From the NCBI GenBank assembly GCA_003243425.1, contig QFQP01000007.1, positions 145,515 to 209,514 on the forward strand: a DNA stretch of 64,000 nucleotides, in the 5' to 3' direction. Position numbers and translations under genes: made by a program. Source of the stretch: Archangium gephyra (GTDB taxonomy: Bacteria; Myxococcota; Myxococcia; Myxococcales; Myxococcaceae). The notes below the pieces were generated by a model, which saw only the letters and a program-made list of their open reading frames with translations, did no database searches and was not told the DNA's origin. The first letter of the stretch is position 1. Each line of letters begins with the position of its first letter. This document shows positions 33,808 through 42,219 of the stretch, in pieces.

Positions 33808-33832
33808 GCGCGACGGTGTACCACGCACGCCC

Positions 33833-34501
33833 ATGTCGCTCGCCGCTCTGATCCCCGCCGCGTGGAAGCGTCAGCTCCGTAACGCGATCGCTGCGCCGTC
33901 TTTCACGCAGCTCGAGAAGTTCGTCGATGCGGAGTGGGCGACCGCGACGGTCTTCCCCCCGAAGGCCCAGGTGTTCGCGGCGCTCGAGCTCACGAAGCCC
34001 GAAGACGTGCGCATCGTGCTGCTCGGGCAGGACCCGTACCCCACGAAGGGTAACGCCAACGGGCTGGCCTTCTCAGTGACGAGAGACGTGAAGATCCCCG
34101 CGTCGCTCAAGAACGTGTTCACCGCGCTGCACCGCGAGCGTGGCCTCCCGATGCCCACGAACGGCGACCTCACTCCGTGGGCCCGACGCGGCGTGCTGCT
34201 CCTCAACACCGTGCTGACGGTGCGCGAGAAGACGCCGCAGTCGCACCAGAAGCGCGGCTGGGAAGCGTTCACCACCGAAGTGCTGCGCGTGGTCGCCGCG
34301 CAGCAACACACCGTGGTGTTCCTCTGCCTCGGGAAGCCCGCGCAGAAGCTCTACGCGTCGCTGGGCACTTCCCAGCCGATGGTCGCCGCGCCGCACCCTT
34401 CCCCGCTCAACGGCTCCGCCTTCGTCGACCACGTGGTCAAAGAGCAGTCGTTCACGCGGGTGGACGAACTGCTGGGCGCGCCCTTCGACTGGTCGCTCTG
34501 A
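33833..34501 (+). CDS. ung: Uracil-DNA glycosylase, family 1
   Basis: 222 residues from ATG 33833; ATG 33806 is in frame too. Family-1 motifs are all present: IVLLGQDPYPT (water-activating loop, with Asp of GQDPYP) at about residue 60, AFSVTRDVKIPASLKNVF, the LLNTVLTVRE strand (Asn), and HPSPLNGSAF (minor-groove loop H-P-S-P-L) at about 185. The enzyme removes uracil from DNA to begin base-excision repair in the cytoplasm. Length is normal. It is divergent from a lipoprotein gene, and the leader is short with no clear ribosome binding site. Confidence 0.95.
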   Translation: MSLAALIPAAWKRQLRNAIAAPSFTQLEKFVDAEWATATVFPPKAQVFAALELTKPEDVRIVLLGQDPYPTKGNANGLAFSVTRDVKIPASLKNVFTALHRERGLPMPTNGDLTPWARRGVLLLNTVLTVREKTPQSHQKRGWEAFTTEVLRVVAAQQHTVVFLCLGKPAQKLYASLGTSQPMVAAPHPSPLNGSAFVDHVVKEQSFTRVDELLGAPFDWSL

Positions 34502-34624
34502 GGCGTTCCCGCGACGGCGTGGCGCAAATGCGCGCGGCGAAATTGAGCGTTTCAGGTGACGGTCGTGGCGCGCGTCAGACCGGTGGGTACTCGGGCTTGT
34601 GCAGGCCAACCGAGGAGCACCACC

Positions 34625-34813
34625 ATGTACGACACGTTCTCGCAGCGCGGCATGTTGAATGGGCGACGCATCAACCAGCAAGACTCGGAGCTTCGCGAAT
34701 GGGCCGCGCGGCTGGGCGTCAGCGAGTCGCGCATTCGTCAGGCCATTCGTGCCGTCGGCTCGGGCGCAAACGACGTCGCGCGGTGGCTCCGGATGACGCA
34801 GCGAGAGAGCTGA
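34625..34813 (+). CDS. DUF3606 small protein
   Basis: The ATG at 34625 follows AGGAG at good spacing. The 62-residue product MYDTFSQRGMLNGRRINQQDSELREWAARLGVS... has the DUF3606 core: R-I-N-x-x-x-D-x-E-L-R-x-W-A, then LGVSESRIRQAIRAVGSG. DUF3606 is a small helical domain of unknown function, common as stress-associated small proteins. The stop is TGA within TGATCA. Confidence 0.85.
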   Translation: MYDTFSQRGMLNGRRINQQDSELREWAARLGVSESRIRQAIRAVGSGANDVARWLRMTQRES

Positions 34814-34885
34814 TCAGCCCCGCATCACGACCGCTCGGCAGGATTTCAGACTGACCGCCGGGCAGCTCGAGCAGGCTCGGGAGCG

Positions 34886-35491
34886 ATGAACGACTTCCTC
34901 GTGAGCTACGTGGTGCGCTGGGTCGCGTTCTGTGCGTTGGCGGCGGTGCTGGCCTTCAAAGACGTGCGCCCCGATTGGAGCCGGGAGCGCGCGTTCCTCA
35001 CCGTTCCGTGGAAGCTCGCGGTCTTCGTGCCCGCGATGGCCTTCGTCACCTTCGCAGGCCGCTGGACCGACGACGAGACGTGGGACGTGGTGACCGGCTT
35101 CGGCATGTCTGCGTTCACGTACCTGACCGCCGGCTGGAGTGTGGGAACGCTCTACAAGGTCACGAAGCGTGAACGGCCCTGGAGCCACGCCATCGTCGCC
35201 ATCGCGTTGCTGCTGTTCTCGAGCAGCTGGTTCTACGACGGCTGGCTGCTGCTTCGAGACGGCGAGTACACGCGGCGCTGGCTCGGCAATCTGCGGCTCT
35301 CTCCCATCATCTACGTCTGTGCCGGCCTGCTGTTGAACCTCGAGCCCGGCGGTTTCGGGTTCACACGTGCCGACTGGCCCAGGCCCTCGTCGACGCGCGT
35401 CTCCGCGAAGATGGTGCTCACCGCGGTTCCGCTGGTGCTCGTCGCTGCGTGGGTGTTGGTGGCGTACGTCGGCTGGCACTTCACCGCGTGA
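34886..35491 (+). CDS. Hypothetical membrane protein, 201 aa
   Basis: Five or six hydrophobic helices are visible: FLVSYVVRWVAFCALAAVLAF, WKLAVFVPAMAFVTFAG, VVTGFGMSAFTYLTAGW, SHAIVAIALLLFSSSWFYDGW, IIYVCAGLLLNLE and VLTAVPLVLVAAWVLVAYVGW. A conserved-looking WFYDGWLLLRDGEYTRRW loop lies near residues 115-130. I do not recognise the family. Its end overlaps the convergent Nudix gene by 11 bases. Confidence 0.7.
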   Translation: MNDFLVSYVVRWVAFCALAAVLAFKDVRPDWSRERAFLTVPWKLAVFVPAMAFVTFAGRWTDDETWDVVTGFGMSAFTYLTAGWSVGTLYKVTKRERPWSHAIVAIALLLFSSSWFYDGWLLLRDGEYTRRWLGNLRLSPIIYVCAGLLLNLEPGGFGFTRADWPRPSSTRVSAKMVLTAVPLVLVAAWVLVAYVGWHFTA

Positions 35492-36032
35492 CGAGCGCGC
35501 GCGCCTTCTGCAGCAAACGGGCGAGCGGCGGTTCATCGGCGCGCGACAACGCCTCGTCCCACGTGAGCCACTGCGCGCCGTGCGATTCGTTGGGGTCGTG
35601 CTTCAGCGCCTCGGGGTTCCGGGCGACGACGAGAAACCGCACGTCGAGGTGTCGATGCTCGGGTTCGGTCTTGCGCGCGGGAATCACGTGCACGTCGACG
35701 TCGAGGGGCCGGGGCGCGGTGTCGTGCAGCGCGACGTCGAGCCCCGTCTCTTCACGCGCCTCGCGCAGCGCGGAGTTCGCCATCTCACCTGCGTCTTCTG
35801 CATCGGCGTGACCACCGGGCTGCAGCCACCGATTCAACTTGCCATGCAGCAGCAGACAAACACGCGCACCGTCGGGCGTGACCACCACCGCGCTGCCGGT
35901 GAAATGCGCGGGCCACTGGCTGCGAGAGAACGGCTCTGAAAGCGAAGCGGCGAACCCACGCATGGTGCGCAGGTCCGCCGTCTCCTTCTCATCTGCGGGC
36001 TGATGCTCGGCGAGCAGCTCGGTGAGCGACAT
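35481..36032 (-). CDS. Nudix hydrolase
   Basis: 183 residues. The Nudix box is GGHADAEDAGEMANSALREAREETGL at about residues 72-97 (G-x5-E variant, R-E-x-x-E-E-x-G-L), which binds the metal and catalyses hydrolysis of nucleoside diphosphates linked to a moiety X. Flanking strands SAVVVTPDGARVCLLLHGKLNRWLQPGG and HRHLDVRFLVVARNPEA complete the fold. An N-terminal helical extension of about 45 residues (MSLTELLAEHQPADEKETADLRTM) is outside the core. Substrate cannot be told. Confidence 0.88.
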   Translation of the reverse strand: MSLTELLAEHQPADEKETADLRTMRGFAASLSEPFSRSQWPAHFTGSAVVVTPDGARVCLLLHGKLNRWLQPGGHADAEDAGEMANSALREAREETGLDVALHDTAPRPLDVDVHVIPARKTEPEHRHLDVRFLVVARNPEALKHDPNESHGAQWLTWDEALSRADEPPLARLLQKARALVTR

Positions 36033-36047
36033 ACGCCGCGCGTAGCA

Positions 36048-36626
36048 TCACTTCTTCGTGAGCTCGACCTCGAGCGTGATCTCGACCGCGTCACCGACGA
36101 CCACGCCGCCCATCTCGATGGCGGCGTTCCAGTTGAGACCGAAGTCCTTGCGGTTCAGCTTCGCGTGGGCCCGCGCACCACGCTTCACGTTGCCCCACGG
36201 GTCCTTGTGTTCACCCGAGAACTCCTCGACGTCGAGCGCGATGGCCTTGCTCACACCACGAATCGTCAGCTCACCCAGCACGCGGAATGTGCCGTCCTTG
36301 CCGGGCTCGAAGCGCTGCGAGACGAAGGTGAGCTTCGGGAAGTTCGCGGCGTCGAAGAAGTCGGCGCTGCGCAGGTGGTTGTCGCGGTCCACCGTGCCGG
36401 TGTTGATGCTGCTCGCGTCGATGGTGACGTTGAGCTTCGACTTGCTGAGGTCCTGCTCGTCGAGCTCCAGCGTGCCCTCGTACTTGTCGAAGCGGCCCTT
36501 GGTCCACGAGACCATCATGTGACGAACGCGGAAGCCGACTTCCGAGTGCGCGGTGTCGATGACGAAGTTGCTGACGGGCGAGGCGACCGGGGCGGCAGAG
36601 GTCGAAGCGGTGGTCGTGGTCTGCAT
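36048..36626 (-). CDS. YceI-family lipocalin-like protein
   Basis: The ATG at 36626 (MQTTTTASTSAAP) gives 192 residues. The core has the YceI layout: FVIDTAHSEVGFRVRHMMVS (D-x-x-H-S-x-x-x-F-x-x-x-H), GRFDKYEGTLELDEQDLSKSKLNVTIDASSINTG, RDNHLRSADFFDAANFPKLTF and LTIRGVSKAIALDVEEF. YceI proteins bind polyisoprenoids or other lipids and are induced by stress. Most are secreted, but this one has no strong signal peptide and starts with a Thr/Ser/Ala-rich stretch, so it may be cytoplasmic. Confidence 0.88.
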   Translation of the reverse strand: MQTTTTASTSAAPVASPVSNFVIDTAHSEVGFRVRHMMVSWTKGRFDKYEGTLELDEQDLSKSKLNVTIDASSINTGTVDRDNHLRSADFFDAANFPKLTFVSQRFEPGKDGTFRVLGELTIRGVSKAIALDVEEFSGEHKDPWGNVKRGARAHAKLNRKDFGLNWNAAIEMGGVVVGDAVEITLEVELTKK

Positions 36627-36802
36627 GGGATTCTCTTTGTGCAAGCGCCGGAGGAGCCCGGCGATGGGTGACGAAGTAAGCCGCGCAGGCGCCGCGCAGT
36701 AGTCCGGGAAACTGATTCAGACTGTTCCGCAGGTTGGACAATCGAGGCCGCGCGTTGCGAATCGTTGCGCTGCGCTGGCCGCACGCGGCGGCGACTTCCG
36801 GC

Positions 36803-38164
36803 TCACTTCTTCTCGAGTTCTTCCCTCGCGCTGACGCGCGCCTTTTCTGCGGCGTCACGAACACGCTCGACCAGTTCACGGCCGCGCACGAACCACTTCG
36901 CGGCGGTCTCGCTTCGGGCGGCGACGCGCGACTGAACTTCTTCGACGAGGTCCACCGGCTCGGGAGCTCGCAGGTCGATCGCCGACAAAGTGCGCAACGG
37001 GCGCGCGGCGAGCACCTCCCGCAACGACGCGGGGTCAGACTTCACGGCGCGGGTGACGTCGACGGTCGACGGGCCCGGCAACCACGACGGCGGGAACAGC
37101 GCGGCCAACCGGCAGAACATCATCGCCTCCGCGAGGTCGACGCCTTCCGCGAACAACAGCGTGAACGAGCCAAGGCGTTCGCGATCGACCACGTAGCGGG
37201 CGCGATGCACGGCGCCCGCCTCGAGCCACGCCCGAACTTCGAAGCGCGCGCCCCCGTCGCCCGACAACGCCCACGCGGCAGTGCCGTCTTCGAGCCGCTT
37301 CACCAGCGACGACAGGTGCGAACGCTCGAGCAGCTCGCCGGCTTCGACGCAGCACACGTACTGACCACGCGCGAGCTCGAGGCCCACGTTGGTGCGCGCC
37401 AGTGCGTCACCCACCACGCCGCCCTTCACCACCAGCTCGAGACCCGCGCGGCCGCGCACTGTCTTGAACACGGAATCGAGCTCGAACTCCGGCAGCGGCG
37501 AGACGACGATCAACTCGAGCGGCTTGCGGAGCTGACCTGCAATCGAACGCACCGTGCCTTCGAGCGCGCCGAGGTCGTCGCTCGCCGACACCACGATGGA
37601 CGTGAGGCCTCTGGTGCGCTCGGGCTTCGAGGCTTCGAGACCGCGCGTGGCCACCAGCAACACCCGGTCGGCGGCCGCTTCGGGGTTCAGCTGCTCGAAG
37701 AGCTGACGAACCGCGGCCTCGGTGTCTGCCGACAAGGGCACCGGCACGTGCGGCATCACCACCACGTCGCGCGAACGCACCACGTAGCCGGCGCTGGTGA
37801 GCCACGAACGCACGTCGCGCTCGCTCGATGCCGGCGCAGGCGTCACGCCCAGCAGGCCGCGCAACAGCAGGCTCGCCGCCGCCGAGTTGGCGAACGAGAA
37901 GATCAACTCCGCCTGCGGCACCGACGACGCGAGGCGCTTGAACGAGTCGGCGCGTTCCGAGGCGAAGCCGTCGAAGGCCACCACCACGTCTGGCGCGAAC
38001 TCCGCGAGCGACTCGACGGTCGGAGGGTCGAGCAGCACCACACAGCCGTTCTGCTCGAGCGCTGAGCGCAGCGCCTCGTCGGGCACCAACAACGCCACGC
38101 GTCGCTTCAGGCCGGCACGGCGCGTCACCAGCGTGCGGAGGTCTCCGACGATCTGCTGCGCCAT
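36803..38164 (-). CDS. Glycosyltransferase family 2-like protein with N-terminal extension
   Basis: 453 residues from ATG 38164, two bases past the SDR stop. The N-terminal 180 residues (VALLVPDEALRSALEQNG...) look like a degenerate Rossmann or methyltransferase domain. From about residue 197, LTSIVVSASDDLGALEGTVRSIAGQLRKPLELIVVSPLPE has the start of a GT-A glycosyltransferase fold, with a possible acceptor loop ARTNVGLELARGQYVCCVEAGE. A helical tail (SRVAARSETAAKWFVRGRELVERVRDAAEKARVSAREELEKK) ends it. Residues usually needed for GT2 catalysis (the DxD) are not clear, so it may be a non-catalytic or diverged partner. It is the last gene of the exporter operon. Confidence 0.6.
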   Translation of the reverse strand: MAQQIVGDLRTLVTRRAGLKRRVALLVPDEALRSALEQNGCVVLLDPPTVESLAEFAPDVVVAFDGFASERADSFKRLASSVPQAELIFSFANSAAASLLLRGLLGVTPAPASSERDVRSWLTSAGYVVRSRDVVVMPHVPVPLSADTEAAVRQLFEQLNPEAAADRVLLVATRGLEASKPERTRGLTSIVVSASDDLGALEGTVRSIAGQLRKPLELIVVSPLPEFELDSVFKTVRGRAGLELVVKGGVVGDALARTNVGLELARGQYVCCVEAGELLERSHLSSLVKRLEDGTAAWALSGDGGARFEVRAWLEAGAVHRARYVVDRERLGSFTLLFAEGVDLAEAMMFCRLAALFPPSWLPGPSTVDVTRAVKSDPASLREVLAARPLRTLSAIDLRAPEPVDLVEEVQSRVAARSETAAKWFVRGRELVERVRDAAEKARVSAREELEKK

Positions 38165-38166
38165 CG

Positions 38167-38976
38167 TCAGGACTTCTTCGCGGCAGCAGCGGCCGCCGCG
38201 GCAGCGAGCGACTTCGCGTACTGGCTGCGCAGCTGACCCATCACCACGTTGCGCGGGAGGAACCGGAAGAAGAACAGACCCATGCGGTTGGTGAAGCCCT
38301 GCACGTACAGCGGCGGGCGCGTCAGTAACGCGTGCATCGCCTCGCGCGCCACGTCGCCCACCGGCGCCAGCCAGCCGCGGAGCGTTCCGAAATTGTCGCC
38401 CGCGGTCATCTCGGTCGCGATGCCACCCGGCGCGAAGACCGTCACCGAAATGTCGTGCGGCGTGCCGCGCAGCTCGTGCGCCAGCGCCGTACCGAACGCG
38501 GTGAGAAACGCCTTGGTGCCCGAGTACGCCGCCTGAAACGGCACCGGCATCAGACCCGCCATCGAGGTGACGAGCATGATGCGCAGCGACGCCTTGTTTT
38601 CCTGCGCGTGCTTCACCAGCTCGGTGGTGACGCGCGTGGTGCCCATCACGTTGAGCTGCAGCATCTTCTCGAAGTTCGCCCACTCGAGCTCTTCGTGCCG
38701 GCCGAGGTGCGTGGTGCCCGCGTTCAACACCACCGCCACCACCGGCAGCTTCTTCACTTCGGCCACCACGCGCTCGACGTCGGCCATGTTGCCCATGTCG
38801 GCGGGCAGCGGGCGCACCTCGACGCCCTTGAGTTCGGCCTTCAACGCCTCGAGGCGGTCGGCGCGACGCGCGGTCAGCAGCAGGTTGGCGCCCTGTGCTG
38901 CCAGTTGCTTTGCCAGCTCATGTCCCAGGCCCGACGAAGCGCCGGTCACCCAGACCCACTGTCCACGCAGATTCAT
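38167..38976 (-). CDS. Short-chain dehydrogenase/reductase
   Basis: 269 residues from ATG 38976, overlapping the Wzt-type stop (ATGA). Classical SDR marks: WVTGASSGLGHELAKQLAAQG (T-G-x3-G-x-G), the NAG in VVLNAGTTHLG, LVTSMAGLMPVPFQAAYSGTKAFL with the catalytic S...Y-x3-K, and VFAPGGIATEM. It should use NAD(P)H; substrate unknown. Position between the exporter and a glycosyltransferase suggests sugar or lipid-acceptor modification. Confidence 0.9.
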   Translation of the reverse strand: MNLRGQWVWVTGASSGLGHELAKQLAAQGANLLLTARRADRLEALKAELKGVEVRPLPADMGNMADVERVVAEVKKLPVVAVVLNAGTTHLGRHEELEWANFEKMLQLNVMGTTRVTTELVKHAQENKASLRIMLVTSMAGLMPVPFQAAYSGTKAFLTAFGTALAHELRGTPHDISVTVFAPGGIATEMTAGDNFGTLRGWLAPVGDVAREAMHALLTRPPLYVQGFTNRMGLFFFRFLPRNVVMGQLRSQYAKSLAAAAAAAAAKKS

Positions 38977-40208
38977 TTGACGCTCCAACGCAGCTCCGGG
39001 CGCACCAGGCCCACGCCGTCGGACGGCGCGACATGCAGCGCATGCCGGAACGGGTTCTTGATGGTCTCGCCGTTGCCCGCCGCGCTCACCAGCAGCTCGT
39101 ATACGCCGCCGCCCAGGCCTACGCGCGACAGCTCGAGGGTCGAGGTGCCCGAACCAGAACGCTGGCCGCCGTCGAAGCCGGTGCTGAACACCAGCCGGCC
39201 GTCGGAGCTCATGAGGTCGACGTTGAACTTCGCCTTCACCGGTTCACTGAAGCTCCAGTCGAAGTCGACGAACAGCGAGGCGTCGGCGCCGAAGGCGACG
39301 GGCGTCTCACCTTTGCCGTCACGAACGCGCACCGCGTGCACCGACCCCAGCGGTGCCTTTTCTTCAGCGACCGGCGCAGTCGCAGGCAATGCGAGGCCCG
39401 GTTGATCGAGCGCGGAGTGACCGGTCTTCAGCGCTTCGGCTTCGGCGGCGGCGACCGCGCGGCGGTACTCGCGCACCACGTCTTTCGAGGGGCCGTGCAT
39501 ACGAATGCGGCCACCATCGATCCACGCGGCGGCGTCACACCACCGCTCGACCGTGCTCAGGTCGTGCGTCACCAGCACGATGGTGCGGCCGCTCCGGCGG
39601 AACTCGTTCATCTTCGCCATCGACTTGCGGTTGAAGTGCTCGTCACCCACCGAGAGGATCTCGTCGATGATGAGCACGTCGGGGTCGACGTGCGTGGCGA
39701 CGGCGAACGCGAGCCGCATGAACATACCGCTGGAGTACGTGCGCACCGGCTCGTCGATGAAGTCACCGAGCTCCGCGAATTCGATGATCTCCGGCATGCG
39801 CGCCTTCAGCTCGGCGCGGCCCATGCCCAGAATGATGCCGTTGATGAGGATGTTCTCGCGGCCCGTGAAGTCGGGGTGAAAACCAGCGCCGAGTTCGAGC
39901 AGCGCGCTGATGCGCCCCTTCACCTGAATGGTGCCGGTGGTGGGCGCGTAGATGCCGGTGAGCAACTTGAGCAGCGTGCTCTTGCCCGAACCGTTGCGGC
40001 CCACGATGCCGATGGTCGACCCCTTCGGCACGCGCAGGTCGACGCCGCGCAGCGCGGTGATGTGGGTCGCGGGCTCGATGAGCCTCCGCTTGAAAGTCAG
40101 GAGCCGCACCAGCTCCGACTTGACGGTCGTGTACTCGTTCTTCCGCGACGTCTTCTTGAACGACTTGGTGACGTTCGTGATGACGATGGAGTCCTGGTTG
40201 TCACGCAT
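38973..40208 (-). CDS. wzt: Polysaccharide/O-antigen ABC exporter ATP-binding protein with Wzt C-terminal domain
   Basis: 411 residues. Walker A GRNGSGKST at about residue 72, signature YSSGMFMRLAFAVATH, Walker B DVLIIDEIL and the switch LVTHD make a complete ABC ATPase. Residues about 290-411 form the Wzt C-terminal carbohydrate-binding domain (beta-rich, with ASLFVDFDWSFSEPVKAKFNVDL and DGRLVFSTGFDGG). With the permease at 40208 it exports a completed glycan across the inner membrane, the extra domain recognising the glycan's end. Its ATG overlaps the permease stop (TGATG). Confidence 0.92.
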   Translation of the reverse strand: MRDNQDSIVITNVTKSFKKTSRKNEYTTVKSELVRLLTFKRRLIEPATHITALRGVDLRVPKGSTIGIVGRNGSGKSTLLKLLTGIYAPTTGTIQVKGRISALLELGAGFHPDFTGRENILINGIILGMGRAELKARMPEIIEFAELGDFIDEPVRTYSSGMFMRLAFAVATHVDPDVLIIDEILSVGDEHFNRKSMAKMNEFRRSGRTIVLVTHDLSTVERWCDAAAWIDGGRIRMHGPSKDVVREYRRAVAAAEAEALKTGHSALDQPGLALPATAPVAEEKAPLGSVHAVRVRDGKGETPVAFGADASLFVDFDWSFSEPVKAKFNVDLMSSDGRLVFSTGFDGGQRSGSGTSTLELSRVGLGGGVYELLVSAAGNGETIKNPFRHALHVAPSDGVGLVRPELRWSVK

Positions 40209-41020
40209 CAGACCAGCTCCGCGAATTCTTCACGGCGGCGCTCGAACACCGCGGTGGCGACGAACATCAACACCAGCGAGATGGCGAACACCACCCCGAG
40301 CGCCTGCCAGTCGGGTGCGCGCTGGCCGACGAAGATCTCCCGCCACGCGAGAATCAACGACGCCATCGGGTTGACGTTGAGAATGAGCTGCTGCGTTTCG
40401 GCCTGCGTCATCGAGCCCAGCGCGGGAACGCTCTTGAGGTCCCACAACACCGGCGTGAGGAAGAACGCCATCTGCACCAGGTTGCCGACGATGTGTTGCA
40501 GGTCGCGGAAGGCGACGTTGAACGCAGCGAACAGATACGCGAGCGCGAGCGTGAAGAAGGTCTGAACCACCAGCAACGGCAGCGCCCAGAGGATGACCCA
40601 CGAAGGGTACACGCCGAAGAAGAGCCCGAGCACGAGCAACAGCGGCACCGAGAGCATGAAGTTGATGAGGTTGGTCAGCACGACGGTGGCTGGGAGCACC
40701 TGCGCCGGGAAACGCACCTTGGTCAGCAGGTCTCGGCGATCACTCACCGAGGTGGTGCCGCCCATCACCGAGCTCGCGAAGTAGATCCACGGGAGCAGAC
40801 CGCAGAACAGGTAGTACGGGTAATTCGGCACCGACGAACGCATCAGCACGCCGAACACCAACACGTACACGAGCATGTTCAGGGTGGGGTTCAGGAACGT
40901 CCACAGGAAGCCGAGCACCGACGCCCGGTAGCGCGCCTTCAACTCGCGCATCGACAGCGCGATGAGCAACGCACGGTACTGGTAGAGCTCGGTGAGATTC
41001 CTGATCACGGCCCGCCGCAC
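40208..41020 (-). CDS. wzm: Polysaccharide ABC exporter permease
   Basis: 270 residues with about six membrane helices and the ABC-2 permease pattern: MRELKARYRASVLGFLWTFLNPTLNMLVYVLVFGVLMR at the N-terminus, and NVAFRDLQHIVGNLVQMAFFLTPVLWDL in the second half. It pairs with the Wzt-type ATPase downstream. GTG at 41020 or the second GTG at 41008 may be the start. Together with the SDR and glycosyltransferase genes it forms the first gene of a four-gene operon for export of a cell-surface polysaccharide or O-antigen. Confidence 0.92.
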   Translation of the reverse strand: MRRAVIRNLTELYQYRALLIALSMRELKARYRASVLGFLWTFLNPTLNMLVYVLVFGVLMRSSVPNYPYYLFCGLLPWIYFASSVMGGTTSVSDRRDLLTKVRFPAQVLPATVVLTNLINFMLSVPLLLVLGLFFGVYPSWVILWALPLLVVQTFFTLALAYLFAAFNVAFRDLQHIVGNLVQMAFFLTPVLWDLKSVPALGSMTQAETQQLILNVNPMASLILAWREIFVGQRAPDWQALGVVFAISLVLMFVATAVFERRREEFAELV

Positions 41021-41062
41021 TTACCCACCGCGCGGCCCCCTGTCTCGCCCGAACGACGGCCG

Positions 41063-42163
41063 TCAGAAACTGCCGGTGAGCACCGCGCCGCCCGGGGTCG
41101 GCGACAGCTGCATCACCACGCCGGTCTTCCCGCGGTATGCCTCGTACTTGCCCGGCGGGTCACCGACGATGAACAGCACGGTGGCCGCGATGCCGCCCGC
41201 CGCCGCTGCGCCCACACCGATCCACGACACCGTCTGCATCAGCTCGATCTCGGCCTTGAGGCGGCCCGCTTCGGAGCGGTGGTTCACCTCGCCGCTCTGC
41301 TCGATGCCCATCGCCAGCTGGTTGCGGTGGTAGGCGAAGCTCTTCGGGTTGCCGACATCTCCATAGCTGCTGGTAGCCACCACGTTGCCGGTCACGAACG
41401 CGGCGACTCCGGCGACCGCGACTCCCGTGGCAACCCACGCGATGGCGCGCGTGCGGCTGGCCCTGGCCTCGTACGCCTCGGCCATGTCGGGGCTCGGCAC
41501 CAGGCGCACGAACTCGTCGGTCACCTGGTCGGCTGAAATGCGCACTTCCTTCTGCACCTGCGTGAAGCCTTCCTTTTCGACGGACAGCAGGTGAGGGCCT
41601 GCGGCGACGGGAACGCGCGCCTGCAGCGGCGTGGTGCCGACCTGCGTGTCGTCGATCTTCACCGCCGCGCCCGTTTCAGACGACGACACGACGAGCGCGC
41701 CGCGTCGCCCGTCGAGCAGCTTGCCCACCAGCTTCAGCGTGGCGTTGGGCACTTCCTGCAGCAGCTTCTCTTCGCCCCTGGCCTGCACGCGCACACTCGA
41801 CAGCGGTGACGCCGAGCCGGTCTTGAGCAGCGTGAGCAGCAGGTTGTAGTTCGCGTCTTTCGGGTTTCCCGAGCGCGTGAGCTTGCCGGTGATGAGGTAC
41901 TCGAAGGTCGTCAGCTCGCTGAGCGAAGCACCCGAGCAGGTCTCGCAGCCCATCAACTGGCGCTGACGCTCGACGCCGAGAATCACGCGCGTCGTCTCAG
42001 CCGTGGTGACGTGGAACAACTGCAAGCGCTCCAGCTCGTGCGCCACCAGGCCCGCCGTCGCCGCGCCGATTTCAGGCGGCGCGCCTTCGGTCGCAAAGTC
42101 CATCACCGCGAGGCCCGGCTGGGGCTCCGCGGCGAGCACGAACATCAAGACGGCGCTGATCAT
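41063..42163 (-). CDS. PEGA-domain protein with C-terminal membrane segments
   Basis: The ATG at 42163 has GGGGGA upstream. The 366-residue product begins MISAVLMFVLAAEP, a short signal sequence. The first 120 residues recall the TolB-amino or curli-assembly CsgG-like fold (GLAVMDFATEGAPPEIGAATAGLVAHELERL, then FEYLITGKLTR). Residues about 150-220 are a PEGA domain (GAAVKIDDTQVGTTPLQARVPVAAGPHLLSVEKEGFTQVQKEV), a surface-layer-like beta-sandwich. Two membrane segments follow near the C-terminus (AIAWVATGVAVAGVAAFVTGN and WIGVGAAAAGGIAATVLFIVG). It may sense or tether an envelope component; partners unknown. Confidence 0.8.
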   Translation of the reverse strand: MISAVLMFVLAAEPQPGLAVMDFATEGAPPEIGAATAGLVAHELERLQLFHVTTAETTRVILGVERQRQLMGCETCSGASLSELTTFEYLITGKLTRSGNPKDANYNLLLTLLKTGSASPLSSVRVQARGEEKLLQEVPNATLKLVGKLLDGRRGALVVSSSETGAAVKIDDTQVGTTPLQARVPVAAGPHLLSVEKEGFTQVQKEVRISADQVTDEFVRLVPSPDMAEAYEARASRTRAIAWVATGVAVAGVAAFVTGNVVATSSYGDVGNPKSFAYHRNQLAMGIEQSGEVNHRSEAGRLKAEIELMQTVSWIGVGAAAAGGIAATVLFIVGDPPGKYEAYRGKTGVVMQLSPTPGGAVLTGSF

Positions 42164-42219
42164 CGGAATCCCCCGGTGCTGCGAAAAGGGCCGCACTGCA
42201 CCCCGAAGTGGTGAGCCTT

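Noticed and set aside
33251..33832. Pro-rich (EPPPVA) plus-strand open frame ahead of ung
   Set aside because: Complement of the 18-bp Gly-rich linker repeats; only the Ung part from 33833 is real.
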